The position numbers and the translations under genes were made by a program. A stretch of 64,000 nt of DNA, from positions 2,008,501-2,072,500 of the forward strand of contig NZ_JAMGBC010000001.1 in the NCBI RefSeq assembly GCF_023516495.1, written 5' to 3'. Of this stretch, positions 40,868 to 50,866 are shown piece by piece. Each line of letters opens with the position of its first letter. Within the stretch, counting starts at the first letter, position 1. The stretch comes from Sphingomonas anseongensis. Lineage in GTDB: Bacteria; Pseudomonadota; Alphaproteobacteria; Sphingomonadales; Sphingomonadaceae. The notes under the pieces were generated by a model that ran no database searches, was not told the DNA's origin, and saw nothing but the letters and a program-made list of their open reading frames with translations.

Positions 40868-41258
40868 GAGCAGTTGCGCTTACCGCTTCATCGCCAAAAG
40901 ACCACATTCGCTCCAAATTGTAAAAACTTCTTACCTCGGGCCGGAAAAGATGGACGATCACATCGTCCGCATCGATGAGCACCCAGTCAGCTGCCGGCAG
41001 CCCTTCGATTCGCACATTTTTGCCGAACTGTTGCTTGATGCGCTCGGCAAGCTTGGCCGCCATCGACGCCACCTGACGGGTGGATCGGCCAGAGGCGATG
41101 ACCATATGGTCGGCGATGTTGGACTTGCCCTCTAGCGGGATCGACACGACCTCCACTGCCTGATCGTCATCGAGCGAAGTAAGAACGAGCTTGTGAAGCT
41201 GTTCGACGTCGGTTTGCGGACGGCCGTTTGTGGCGGTCTTTGCTGAACGGTCGGGCAA
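40857..41258 (-). CDS. rsfS: Ribosomal silencing factor RsfS
   Basis: 133 residues from TTG 41258, chosen because 'AAGGAG' lies at ideal spacing before it. Conserved 'LVLTSLDDDQAVEVVSIPL', 'ADHMVIASGRSTRQVASMA' and 'WVLIDADDVIVHLFRPEVRSFYNLERMW'. RsfS binds uL14 on the 50S subunit and blocks subunit joining in stationary phase. It starts 9 bases after the nadD stop, the usual nadD-rsfS pairing, and overlaps the next gene by 11 bases if that starts at 40867. Confidence 0.93.
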   Translation of the reverse strand: MPDRSAKTATNGRPQTDVEQLHKLVLTSLDDDQAVEVVSIPLEGKSNIADHMVIASGRSTRQVASMAAKLAERIKQQFGKNVRIEGLPAADWVLIDADDVIVHLFRPEVRSFYNLERMWSFGDEAVSATAHGG

Positions 41259-41267
41259 GGCGTCTCC

Positions 41268-41900
41268 TTAGGTAGGCGAAATGCCGTCACCGAGGCTTCC
41301 GGAACTTCCGGATCCTGGGCGGCGGTGCCAGTTCGGGTCGAGCGCACGTAAGGCTGTAGCGGAGGTCGGATTGGTCGGCAGGCGAAGAAACAAGATCGCC
41401 GGTGGACTCCATTCCGTCCAGCATTTCGCCTGACTTTCGGGTCGGACAAATGCCGAAAGCCAGCCCATAGCGCGCGCCGCTTGGGCAGCTTCATCATAAC
41501 CCGGGCGGGGAAGCACTGCAATTGGAACGAGTTGCGCGATTCCGCGCCAGTCTTTCCAACGATGGAATTCGGCTATCGTGTCGGCGCCCATCAGCCAGAT
41601 GAACCGGTTGCCAGGACAATCCCGGATGAGCGCCTGCAACGTATCGATTGTGTAACGGGTCTCGGAACGAAGCTCGAAGTCGCTGGCCTTGATCGACGTC
41701 CCCGCAGCCATTTCCCGAGCTGAAGAGAGACGCGCCTCGAACGGCGCCATGTCGGATGCGCCTTCTTTCAACGGGTTTCCCGGAGAGACCAGCCACCAAA
41801 CCTCATCAAGACCAAGCGCGTCGATAGCCGCCAGGCTTAGCTGCTTGTGCCCCTCATGGGCGGGATTGAACGAGCCGCCGAGAAGCCCGATGCGCTTCAT
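41268..41900 (-). CDS. nadD: Nicotinate-nucleotide adenylyltransferase
   Basis: 210 residues from ATG 41900. The nucleotidyltransferase signature 'GLLGGSFNPAHEGHKQLS' carries the ATP-binding H-x-x-H-like pair. Also 'VWWLVSPGNPLKE', 'FIWLMGADTIAEFHRWKDW', and near the end 'NPTSATALRA', corresponding to the usual ISST-x-x-R motif. It makes deamido-NAD from NaMN. It is the first gene of nadD-rsfS-(hydrolase)-rlmH. The C-terminus is unusually rich in Gly/Ser. Confidence 0.92.
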   Translation of the reverse strand: MKRIGLLGGSFNPAHEGHKQLSLAAIDALGLDEVWWLVSPGNPLKEGASDMAPFEARLSSAREMAAGTSIKASDFELRSETRYTIDTLQALIRDCPGNRFIWLMGADTIAEFHRWKDWRGIAQLVPIAVLPRPGYDEAAQAARAMGWLSAFVRPESQAKCWTEWSPPAILFLRLPTNPTSATALRALDPNWHRRPGSGSSGSLGDGISPT

Positions 41901-41962
41901 TCCGCAGTGGCTAGCACGGCGCCGCCTAGCCGCATAATGTGGAGCCAGACGACGGGGGAACG

Positions 41963-43000
41963 ATGCCGGACCTTGAAGCAATCGGCGATGCGATAACGGG
42001 CGGGGTCGTGGGCCGCGCGGTCGAGCCTAAGGCTGGAGAGGCGGGCCACACGCAAGAGACCGCTTGCTTGAATTGTGGGACTCCGCTGTCCGGACCCTAT
42101 TGCTACCAGTGCGGGCAGCACGCGCACGTCCATCGGACCCTTACCGCCTTCTTCCACGACTTCCTGCACGGAGTGCTCCACTTCGAAGGCAAGATCTGGC
42201 GCACGCTTCCGATGCTCGCGTGGAGGCCCGGCGAGCTTACCCGCGGCTACATCGACGGACAGCGCGCGCGCTTCGTCTCTCCGATCGCCTTGTTCTTGTT
42301 CTGCGTGTTCCTGACCTTCGCGGTGATGGGCCTGACGGGGTCGAGGTTCGGGAGCGGACCAGTGGCTGCCAAGCAGGATCTGGCGGAGGAGCTGCGAGCC
42401 GACAAGGCGAAACTTCAGAAGCTCAACGAAGAGCGGTCGCAGCTCGAAAAGGCGGGCCAGCCGACCGCCAAGGTCGATGCCCGCATCACCGACCTGCGTC
42501 AGGAAATGGCCGCGCTGGAGATGATCAAGGACACGAAGATCCCGACGGAGCCACTCACGATCAACGGACTCGAGATGAGCGGCTGGCTCGGCGATGCGAT
42601 GGCCAAGGCAAAGAAGAACCCCGAGCTCGTGCTCTACAAGATCAAGACGAACGCCTATAAATTCAGCTGGGCCCTGATCCCGATCTCCGTGCCCTTCGTC
42701 TGGATGCTGTTTCCCTTCAGTCGTCGGTTCCGGCTGTACGACCATACGGTGTTCGTGACCTATTCGCTGAGCTTCATGATGCTCCTGCTGGTGACCGCAA
42801 GCGTCGTGGGTCTGGTCTCGAACGCGCTGGCGAGCATCGCTTGGTTCGTGCCTCCCGTCCACATGTTCAGGCAGCTGCGCGGCGCCTACGGCGTCGGGAC
42901 GTGGGGCGCGCTCTGGCGAACTATTGCGCTGACAATCTTCGCGTTCATCGCGATCAGCATGTTCGTGAGCCTGCTCGTGGGGATAGGGGCGTTCGAATAG
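41963..43000 (+). CDS. DUF3667 family membrane protein
   Basis: 345 residues from ATG 41963 (RBS GGGGGAA). An N-terminal zinc-ribbon-like 'CLNCGTPLSGPYCYQCGQ', then 'FFHDFLHGVLHFEGKIWRTLPMLAWRPGELTRGYIDGQRARFVSP' is the DUF3667 hallmark. A transmembrane helix ('ALFLFCVFLTFAVMGL') is followed by a charged coiled coil (about 140-185) and three more hydrophobic segments. The function of the family is not known. It interrupts an otherwise minus-strand block. Confidence 0.85.
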   Translation: MPDLEAIGDAITGGVVGRAVEPKAGEAGHTQETACLNCGTPLSGPYCYQCGQHAHVHRTLTAFFHDFLHGVLHFEGKIWRTLPMLAWRPGELTRGYIDGQRARFVSPIALFLFCVFLTFAVMGLTGSRFGSGPVAAKQDLAEELRADKAKLQKLNEERSQLEKAGQPTAKVDARITDLRQEMAALEMIKDTKIPTEPLTINGLEMSGWLGDAMAKAKKNPELVLYKIKTNAYKFSWALIPISVPFVWMLFPFSRRFRLYDHTVFVTYSLSFMMLLLVTASVVGLVSNALASIAWFVPPVHMFRQLRGAYGVGTWGALWRTIALTIFAFIAISMFVSLLVGIGAFE

Positions 43001-43015
43001 CGGCTGCGACGCCGC

Positions 43016-43396
43016 TCAAGACTTGCAGGGAAACTTGCGCTCGAGGATTCGGTTCATGGCCTCGGTCATGTCGATATGCGCCCGCTCAGCGGGGGGAATG
43101 GCCGAGAGCCGCGCCATGAACTCCGAAGATGGCATGGCCTGCGGCCCATCCGGCGGGCAGTAACGCGGCTTCTTGCCGGAGGCGATCGCCGCAACGCGGG
43201 CTTGCCGCGCCTTGTCGGCCGCAGCCTTTCCTTCCGCCATCAGCGCCTTCACCTTGCCCATCGAGAACACCGCCATCGCCCCCTTTTTCTGGAGAGCCGT
43301 CGCAGTCTGGTGGAACTGTTCGGCGTTCATCGTCTGGGCGTTTGCGAGAGCTGGGACAGCGAGCAACAGCGCGCCAAGGAAAACACGCTTCAACAT
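43016..43396 (-). CDS. Secreted hypothetical protein (Rap1a/Tai-like)
   Basis: 126 residues. Signal 'VFLGALLLAVPALANA|QT'. Helical Ala/Lys-rich middle, then 'PRYCPPDGPQAMPSSEFMARLSAI' and the terminal 'NRILERKFPCKS', which resembles the C-P-x-G ... PC pattern of small Rap1a/Tai-type periplasmic proteins with one disulfide. Assignment is tentative. It is located 15 bases downstream of the ftsH stop on the same strand, so it may be a distal member of the ftsH transcript. Confidence 0.65.
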   Translation of the reverse strand: MLKRVFLGALLLAVPALANAQTMNAEQFHQTATALQKKGAMAVFSMGKVKALMAEGKAAADKARQARVAAIASGKKPRYCPPDGPQAMPSSEFMARLSAIPPAERAHIDMTEAMNRILERKFPCKS

Positions 43397-43411
43397 GGGC
43401 GCGTCGGCTGT

Positions 43412-45358
<1,947 letters not shown>

Positions 45359-45406
45359 TCTCGTCTCGTTCTCACGTCTCGCCGAGGCAAAAACGCCTCT
45401 GTCACA

Positions 45407-45434
45407 AAGATAGTCTCATCCGGTCCAATAACAA
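45407..45434 (-). promoter_or_regulatory. Candidate sigma-70-type promoter of ftsH
   Basis: On the minus strand TTGTTA (45434-45429) and TATCTT (45412-45407) are separated by 16 bases, ending about 49 bases before the ftsH ATG. The region is visibly AT-richer than the flanking coding DNA. Found by eye only. Confidence 0.35.
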
Positions 45435-45503
45435 TGCGGCTGGTTGCAAAGCGGTGAACGTTGCGGTTCCGGCGGTCAGCGGCCTGCGCTAGGGTCGATA
45501 CAG

Positions 45504-45989
45504 ATGCGTTTCATCCTCATAGCCTTGTCCCTGTCCGCTGCAGCCACGCAGGCCGACGCAGCGCGCATCCTCTTTGCGGGGGGCAATTGGGCCGCGATCG
45601 ATTTCGGCGTCCGCTGCGAAGCCCGATCGAAGGCGCTGTGGGCCAAGCGCAACACGGAGCCTTTCGCCGGCTTCGCATTCGACCGGGCTGGCGCCCGCCA
45701 GGGCCAATTCTACGTCCATCTCGGCCGGCCGGCCCGCACCGGAGCTGCGGTGATGGCGACGATCGGCACAGAGCCGTTCCTGCTTGGCGCTAACGGCCAA
45801 TGGGCGTGGAGCCGAAGCCCTGACCAGCAGGCGGGCCTGCTCGACGCCGCACGCTACGGCACGGGCATGAGGATCGAATATCGCGATTCTTCGGGCCGTC
45901 GGACAGTCGAGCATTACGCTCTTGCCGGGGCGGCGACGGCAATCGATTCCGCCGCGGCCGCCTGCGCTGGCATTAAGGGCGGATCGTAA
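45504..45989 (+). CDS. Secreted hypothetical protein
   Basis: 161 residues from ATG 45504. Signal 'FILIALSLSAAATQADA|AR'. The mature domain reads as beta strands: 'GNWAAIDFGVRCEARSKAL', 'QFYVHLGRPARTGAAVMATIG', 'GMRIEYRDSSGRR'. Two cysteines (VRCE and AACAG) may be disulfide-linked. This is reminiscent of the invasion-associated-locus-B-like periplasmic fold, but the similarity is too weak to name. 18 bases before rlmN, so probably co-transcribed with it. Confidence 0.65.
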   Translation: MRFILIALSLSAAATQADAARILFAGGNWAAIDFGVRCEARSKALWAKRNTEPFAGFAFDRAGARQGQFYVHLGRPARTGAAVMATIGTEPFLLGANGQWAWSRSPDQQAGLLDAARYGTGMRIEYRDSSGRRTVEHYALAGAATAIDSAAAACAGIKGGS

Positions 45990-46007
45990 CTAGATAGGCG
46001 CCCCGCC

Positions 46008-47210
46008 ATGAGTGCCGACACCAACCTGATGCCGATCCCCGGCGTGATCGACCCTGTGCCTGTGGCACGGGGCGCCCCTGCTAGCGACGAAGGCAGGACG
46101 GAGCTCGTTGGCCTTTCGAAGGAAGGGATGCGTGCTGCGCTCGAGGCAGCGGGACTGGACGCCCGTAACGCGAAGCTCCGCTCGAAGCAGCTGTGGCACT
46201 GGATCTACAATCGCGGAGTCACCGATTTCGAGGCGATGACCGACATCGCCAAGACCCAGCGGCCGTGGCTTGCCGAGCGCTTCGTCATCTCCCGGCCTGA
46301 AGTCGTCGAGGCGCAGGCTTCGTCGGACGGCACTCGCAAGTGGCTGCTCCGGACGCACGACGGCAATGAGTTCGAGATGGTGTTCATCCCCGACGCCGAC
46401 CGCGGAACCCTGTGCGTCTCAAGCCAGGTGGGCTGCACCTTGAACTGCCGCTTCTGCCACACCGGGACGATGCGGCTTGTCCGCAACCTCGACCCGTCCG
46501 AGATCGTCGGCCAGGTAATGCTTGCCCGCGACTCCCTCGGCGAATGGCCCAAAGCCGGCGAAGAGTCGGAAAACAACTACCAGCCCGAAGGGCGGATGCT
46601 CACCAACATCGTGATGATGGGCATGGGCGAGCCGCTCTACAATTTCGACAATGTCCGCGACGCTCTGAAGATCGTGATGGACGGTGACGGGCTGGGCCTC
46701 AGCAAGCGGCGGATCACCCTTTCGACATCCGGCGTGGTGCCGATGATGGAGCGCGCGGGCGAGGAGATCGGGGTCAATCTCGCGGTCTCGCTTCACGCGG
46801 TTACGAAGGAGGTCCGCGACGAGATCGTGCCGCTCAATCGCAAGTACGGCATCGAGCAATTGCTGGAGGCCTGCGCGGCTTACCCCGGTGCCAACAACGC
46901 CCGACGCATCACATTCGAATATGTGATGCTGAAGGACAAGAACGACAGCGACGAGGATGCGCGTGAACTCGTCCGCCTGCTCCGCAAGTACAAGCTGCCG
47001 GCGAAGGTCAATTTGATCCCGTTCAATCCCTGGCCGGGCGCTCCCTACGAATGTTCGACTCCGGAGCGGATCAGGTCATTCAGCAACATCGTCTTCGAGG
47101 CCGGCATTTCGGCGCCGGTTCGCACCCCGCGGGGCCGCGACATCGATGCCGCCTGCGGCCAGCTGAAGACTTCATCGGAACGAAAGCGCAAGACACCGGC
47201 CCCCGTGTGA
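46008..47210 (+). CDS. rlmN: Dual-specificity 23S rRNA/tRNA (adenine-C2)-methyltransferase RlmN
   Basis: 400 residues. Radical-SAM [4Fe-4S] motif C-x3-C-x2-C in '[12 protein letters not shown]'. The N-terminal helical domain has '[22 protein letters not shown]'. Later motifs are '[17 protein letters not shown]', '[16 protein letters not shown]', '[20 protein letters not shown]' and '[16 protein letters not shown]'; the last contains the methyl-carrying Cys region near the C-terminus, followed by '[14 protein letters not shown]'. It methylates A2503 of 23S rRNA and A37 of some tRNAs. Confidence 0.96.
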   Translation: MSADTNLMPIPGVIDPVPVARGAPASDEGRTELVGLSKEGMRAALEAAGLDARNAKLRSKQLWHWIYNRGVTDFEAMTDIAKTQRPWLAERFVISRPEVVEAQASSDGTRKWLLRTHDGNEFEMVFIPDADRGTLCVSSQVGCTLNCRFCHTGTMRLVRNLDPSEIVGQVMLARDSLGEWPKAGEESENNYQPEGRMLTNIVMMGMGEPLYNFDNVRDALKIVMDGDGLGLSKRRITLSTSGVVPMMERAGEEIGVNLAVSLHAVTKEVRDEIVPLNRKYGIEQLLEACAAYPGANNARRITFEYVMLKDKNDSDEDARELVRLLRKYKLPAKVNLIPFNPWPGAPYECSTPERIRSFSNIVFEAGISAPVRTPRGRDIDAACGQLKTSSERKRKTPAPV

Positions 47211-47271
47211 TTGCGGCGCGCCGCGCAGCGTGGCATTTGCCGCTGCAATTGAAGCGTCCGGGAGCCGAAGA

Positions 47272-48555
47272 GTGTCGTTAATCGGCAAAATGATCGACCG
47301 ACTGCTCACCAAGGGCAGCATCACGCTAACCGAGGCGGGCAAGGAACCGCGAACCTATGGGCCCGGCCGCGGCAAGCATGTGAAAGCCCGCTTCACCGAC
47401 GCCAAGGTGCCGTTCGAGATCCTCAAGAACCCACGTCTCGGCTTCGGCGAAGCCTATATGGACGGCAGGATCGTCCTGGAGGAGGGCACCATCCTCGACC
47501 TCCTGGAAATCGTGATGGGCTCCAACCCATGGGAAGAGGGCAGGACTGCGCGGAAGGTCCTGAACCGTGGAATGAGCCGGATGAAGCGCCTGTTCGCGCG
47601 CAATGACACCAAGCGCGCCAGGCGCAACGTCGCCCATCATTACGATCTCGGCGATGAGCTTTACGAGACGTTCCTCGATTCAGACCGGCAGTACAGCTGC
47701 GCTTACTTCACTTCGCCGGACAACGAGCTCGAGCAGGCGCAGTGGGAGAAGAAGGCGCATATCGCCTCGAAACTCTACCTCCAGCCGGGACAGAGGGTTC
47801 TCGACATCGGCTCGGGTTGGGGCGGGCTCGCGATTTATCTCTATCAGGCCGCCAAGGTTGACGTTCTCGGGATTACCCTTTCCGAAGACCAGCTTCGCGT
47901 TGCGCGGAGGCGGGCCGAGGAGGCTGGAGTCTCGGACCACGTGAAGTTCGAGCTGATCGACTATCGCGTGCTTCAAGGCGAGTTCGACCGGATCGTATCG
48001 GTCGGAATGTTCGAGCATGTCGGGCTGGAATATTACGACGAGTTCTTCGCGGCCTGCCGCCGACTGCTCAAGCGCGATGGTGTGATGCTCCTCCACACGA
48101 TCGGGAAGTTCGGCATTTCGAAGAAGCCGGACCCGTTCACCGACAAGTGGATTTTCCCGGGCTACCACCTCCCGTCGCTGAGCCAGATGTGCTCCGCCAG
48201 CGAGAATGCGAAGCTGATCGTCAGCGACCTGGAGACCCTAAGGCTCCACTATGCGTACACGCTTCGCCACTGGCTGGACCGGGTGAACGAGAACCGGGCG
48301 AAGATCGAGGCGATGTACGACGCGCGCTTCTTCCGCATGTGGGAATTCTACCTGGCAGGCGGCATCGTGATGTTCGAAAGCGGAGGGGGCTGCAATTACC
48401 AGGTCCAGTATATCCGCGACCGGCGGGCACTGCCGATCACCCGCGATTATATGATGGAGGCGGAAAAGCGCCTCCGCGTGAAGCCCGCCGCGACAAAGAA
48501 AAAAGGCCCGGCACAAACGCGCCGGGCCTCTTCGAAACAGAAGGAAACGGCTTAA
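47272..48555 (+). CDS. cfa: Cyclopropane-fatty-acyl-phospholipid synthase family
   Basis: 427 residues from GTG 47272 (RBS GGGAG at 7 bases; ATG 47290 is the alternative). Features: 'RRNVAHHYDLGDELYETFLDSDRQYSCAYF', SAM motif 'VLDIGSGWGGLAIYLYQ', 'VGMFEHVGLEYYDEFF' and 'DKWIFPGYHLPSLSQ'. It adds a methylene from SAM across cis double bonds of membrane lipids. The C-terminal tail is Lys/Gln/Ala-rich, and its coding DNA contains the intrinsic terminator of the convergent EF-hand gene. Stops overlap as TTAA. Confidence 0.88.
   Translation: MSLIGKMIDRLLTKGSITLTEAGKEPRTYGPGRGKHVKARFTDAKVPFEILKNPRLGFGEAYMDGRIVLEEGTILDLLEIVMGSNPWEEGRTARKVLNRGMSRMKRLFARNDTKRARRNVAHHYDLGDELYETFLDSDRQYSCAYFTSPDNELEQAQWEKKAHIASKLYLQPGQRVLDIGSGWGGLAIYLYQAAKVDVLGITLSEDQLRVARRRAEEAGVSDHVKFELIDYRVLQGEFDRIVSVGMFEHVGLEYYDEFFAACRRLLKRDGVMLLHTIGKFGISKKPDPFTDKWIFPGYHLPSLSQMCSASENAKLIVSDLETLRLHYAYTLRHWLDRVNENRAKIEAMYDARFFRMWEFYLAGGIVMFESGGGCNYQVQYIRDRRALPITRDYMMEAEKRLRVKPAATKKKGPAQTRRASSKQKETA
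48497..48529 (-). terminator. Intrinsic terminator of the EF-hand gene, inside the cfa 3' coding region
   Basis: On the minus strand AGGCCCGGC pairs perfectly with GCCGGGCCT across an 8-base loop (stem 48504-48512/48521-48529) and is followed directly by TTTTTTCTTTG (from 48503 down). It begins 23 bases after the EF-hand stop. In the plus direction the A-run precedes the stem and no T-run follows, so it should act mainly leftward. Confidence 0.8.
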
Positions 48556-49133
48556 CGCTTGGCGGGCTTGCCGCGCATCGCCTGATGGGCGGCCCGCATC
48601 TCCTCGGGCGTCAGCGTTCCGTCATGGTTGAGATCGGCGGCATCGAAATGCGCAACGGCCGCGGCCGTCGCTTCCTGCAGCGACACCCGGCTGTCCTTGT
48701 TGGCGTCGGCCATATCGAACAGGTTGCCCATCATTCCGCCGTGCATCTCGCGCATCACGACGCGATGGCCGCGGTCGCCGCGCGACGTCATCGCCTGCCG
48801 GGCTGAATCGAACTCCTGACGGCTGATCGACCCGTCATGATTGGCGTCCATGCGATCGAAACGCTGGTCGCCGCGCTCCTGCACGCGCTTGGTGATCTCG
48901 ACGCGCCTCGCCTCCCGGACGGCCTGGGCCTCCTCCTTGGTGACGAACCCGTCCTTGTTGGAATCCAGCTTGGCGAAGTGGGCCTGAACCTTCTCCACGA
49001 CCTGCGCGCGAGTCATCGGCTGCATGGACATTCCGCGATGCGCCTCAGGCGCGGTCTGCGCGATCGCCGGGGCAATGACGGCTAGCGAAGCGGCTGCTGC
49101 CGCTGCGAGGATCATGTTTCTCATTGAAGTCAC
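48552..49133 (-). CDS. Secreted EF-hand calcium-binding protein
   Basis: 193 residues. Sec signal ('LAAAAAASLAVIAPAIA|QT'). Four EF-hand-like loops: 'DSNKDGFVTKEE', 'DANHDGSISRQE', 'DANKDSRVSLQE' (third one weaker at the Gly position) and 'DLNHDGTLTPEE'. A Met/His/Arg-rich segment ('RVVMREMHGGMMG') lies between the second and third. It is probably a periplasmic Ca2+ buffer or sensor, a common type in sphingomonads. Convergent with cfa; its terminator lies inside cfa. Confidence 0.85.
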   Translation of the reverse strand: MTSMRNMILAAAAAASLAVIAPAIAQTAPEAHRGMSMQPMTRAQVVEKVQAHFAKLDSNKDGFVTKEEAQAVREARRVEITKRVQERGDQRFDRMDANHDGSISRQEFDSARQAMTSRGDRGHRVVMREMHGGMMGNLFDMADANKDSRVSLQEATAAAVAHFDAADLNHDGTLTPEEMRAAHQAMRGKPAKR

Positions 49134-49300
49134 TCCAGATAATCTGGCCGGGAGGCTAGCGCTCGGAAGCTGTATCGACGTTGAACCGGCATCGCGGTGA
49201 CGGCCGGCGGCCTGCCTCGCTCAATAAACTGTTGCCAAGCGAGTCAGCGCCGTAAAGACGAGCGCCAATCGAAAGGGCGTCAGGGGGCGGCACGAGCGAC

Positions 49301-50866
49301 GTGGTCGACGTGGAGAATACAGGGCCAGGTCCATGGTGGAGCCGCCGCTGGGTCGTGGTGGCCGCGGTCCTGCTGTCGGCAATTCCGCTGATCTATCCGC
49401 AAATTCCGCCGCTGGTGGACCTGTTCGGCCATATGGGCCGCTACCGGGTCCAGCTCGACATCGGCAATTCGCCGTGGCTTCGCGACTATTACGGCTTTCA
49501 CTGGGCGGCGATCGGCAACCTGGGCGTCGACCTGCTGGTCATGCCGCTCGGCCGCCTCATCGGCCTCGAGCCGGCGGTGAAGCTCATCGTGCTCCTGATC
49601 CCGCCGATGACCGCGGCGGGCTTCCTGTGGGTCACTCACGAGGTTCACGGGCGGATTCCGCCGACCGCTTTTTTCGCGATTCCATTCGTCTACGGTCACC
49701 CGTTCCTGTTCGGCTTCGTCAACTTCGCCTTGTCCATGGCGCTAGCATTCCTTGCCTTCGCGCTGTGGCTGAGGCTTGGGCGGCTGGGCCGGACTCGCCT
49801 CAGGGGCTGGCTGTTCGTCCCGATCTCCCTCGTCATCTTCTTCTGCCACACCTACGGCTGGGGCGCGCTGGGCCTCCTCTGTTTTTCGGCCGAAGCGGTT
49901 CGCCAGCACGACCGCGGGATCGGCTGGCTGAAAGCAGGGTGGTACGCGGCACTCAATGCCTCGGTGATGGCGCTGCCGCTGCTCGTCATGCTCGCCTGGC
50001 GAAGCGAGACCCACGGCGGCAACACGATCGACTGGTTCAACTGGAGCGCCAAGTGGCGTTGGGTCGAAATGGCGCTGAGGGACCGCTGGAAAAGCTGGGA
50101 CCTGGCATCGGTCGCGATATGCGGGATCGTTCTCCTCCTGGCGTTGATCAGCTCGCTGCTCGGCCTGTTTCGCCGGATCGGACAGCGGGCGAAGCTGACC
50201 TTCTCCCGCAACCTCGCATTTTCGGCATTGGTGCTGGCAGCCGTTTACGTGCTGCTTCCTCGCATCATCTTCGGCTCGGCCTATGCCGACATGCGGTTGG
50301 TTCCTTACGCGATTGCCGTGGCGCTGCTCGCGATCCGCTTCCGCGCACCCGCGCCTCGGCTTGGAACGGTGCTGGCCGTGCTCGGGCTAGGCTTCGCAAT
50401 CCTTCGTATCGGAAGCACGACGGCCAGCCTCGCGATCGCGTCGGACGAGCAGGAGTCGCGCTTCCCTGCACTCGACCATCTGCCGATGGGCGCACGCGTC
50501 GTCACCCTCGTCGGCGATCCGTGCGGAGGCTATTGGCCGCTTCCGCGCGACAGCCATCTCGGCGCCATGGTCGTTGTTCGCAAACAGGGCTTTTCCAACG
50601 ACCAATGGGTGATGGAAGGGTTGAACCTGCTGGACCTTCGCTACGGCACGGCCGGACATTTCGCGGCCGATCCTTCGCAGCGGGTCCGGCGCGAAGGGTG
50701 CGCCGTCGGGCCGTTGTGGTCGATCAACCAGGCGCTCGCCCTCGTCCCGAGGCAGGATTTCGATTATCTCTGGCTGATCAATCCGCCCCCATTCGACGAA
50801 ACTCTCACCGAGGGCATGAAACCGGTATGGCGCGGTCCACGCTCAATCCTCTATCGGTTGCATTGA
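49301..50866 (+). CDS. Polytopic membrane protein, GT-C-like glycosyltransferase candidate
   Basis: 521 residues from GTG 49301. About ten hydrophobic segments and a C-terminal ~130-residue soluble region. The first periplasmic loop, after helix 1, carries 'PPLVDLFGHMGRYRVQLD', an acidic/His motif where GT-C glycosyltransferases keep catalytic residues. The C-terminal part ('GDPCGGYWPLPRDSHLGAM', 'RREGCAVGPLWS') has two cysteines. No named family is recognised. The stop overlaps the start of the GT2 gene by one base (TGATG), so the two are translationally coupled and probably act in one pathway. Confidence 0.65.
   Translation: MVDVENTGPGPWWSRRWVVVAAVLLSAIPLIYPQIPPLVDLFGHMGRYRVQLDIGNSPWLRDYYGFHWAAIGNLGVDLLVMPLGRLIGLEPAVKLIVLLIPPMTAAGFLWVTHEVHGRIPPTAFFAIPFVYGHPFLFGFVNFALSMALAFLAFALWLRLGRLGRTRLRGWLFVPISLVIFFCHTYGWGALGLLCFSAEAVRQHDRGIGWLKAGWYAALNASVMALPLLVMLAWRSETHGGNTIDWFNWSAKWRWVEMALRDRWKSWDLASVAICGIVLLLALISSLLGLFRRIGQRAKLTFSRNLAFSALVLAAVYVLLPRIIFGSAYADMRLVPYAIAVALLAIRFRAPAPRLGTVLAVLGLGFAILRIGSTTASLAIASDEQESRFPALDHLPMGARVVTLVGDPCGGYWPLPRDSHLGAMVVVRKQGFSNDQWVMEGLNLLDLRYGTAGHFAADPSQRVRREGCAVGPLWSINQALALVPRQDFDYLWLINPPPFDETLTEGMKPVWRGPRSILYRLH

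Noticed and set aside
45379-45400. Small hairpin GAGGC-AAAAAC-GCCTC upstream of ftsH as a terminator
   Set aside because: The stem is only about 5-6 bp with no T-tract; it is more likely chance in an AT-richer leader.
49333-50865. Long frame running from 49333 into the GT2 gene, suggesting a fusion protein
   Set aside because: The first 511 codons are the out-of-frame shadow of the 521-residue membrane protein; the real GT2 start is ATG 50866.
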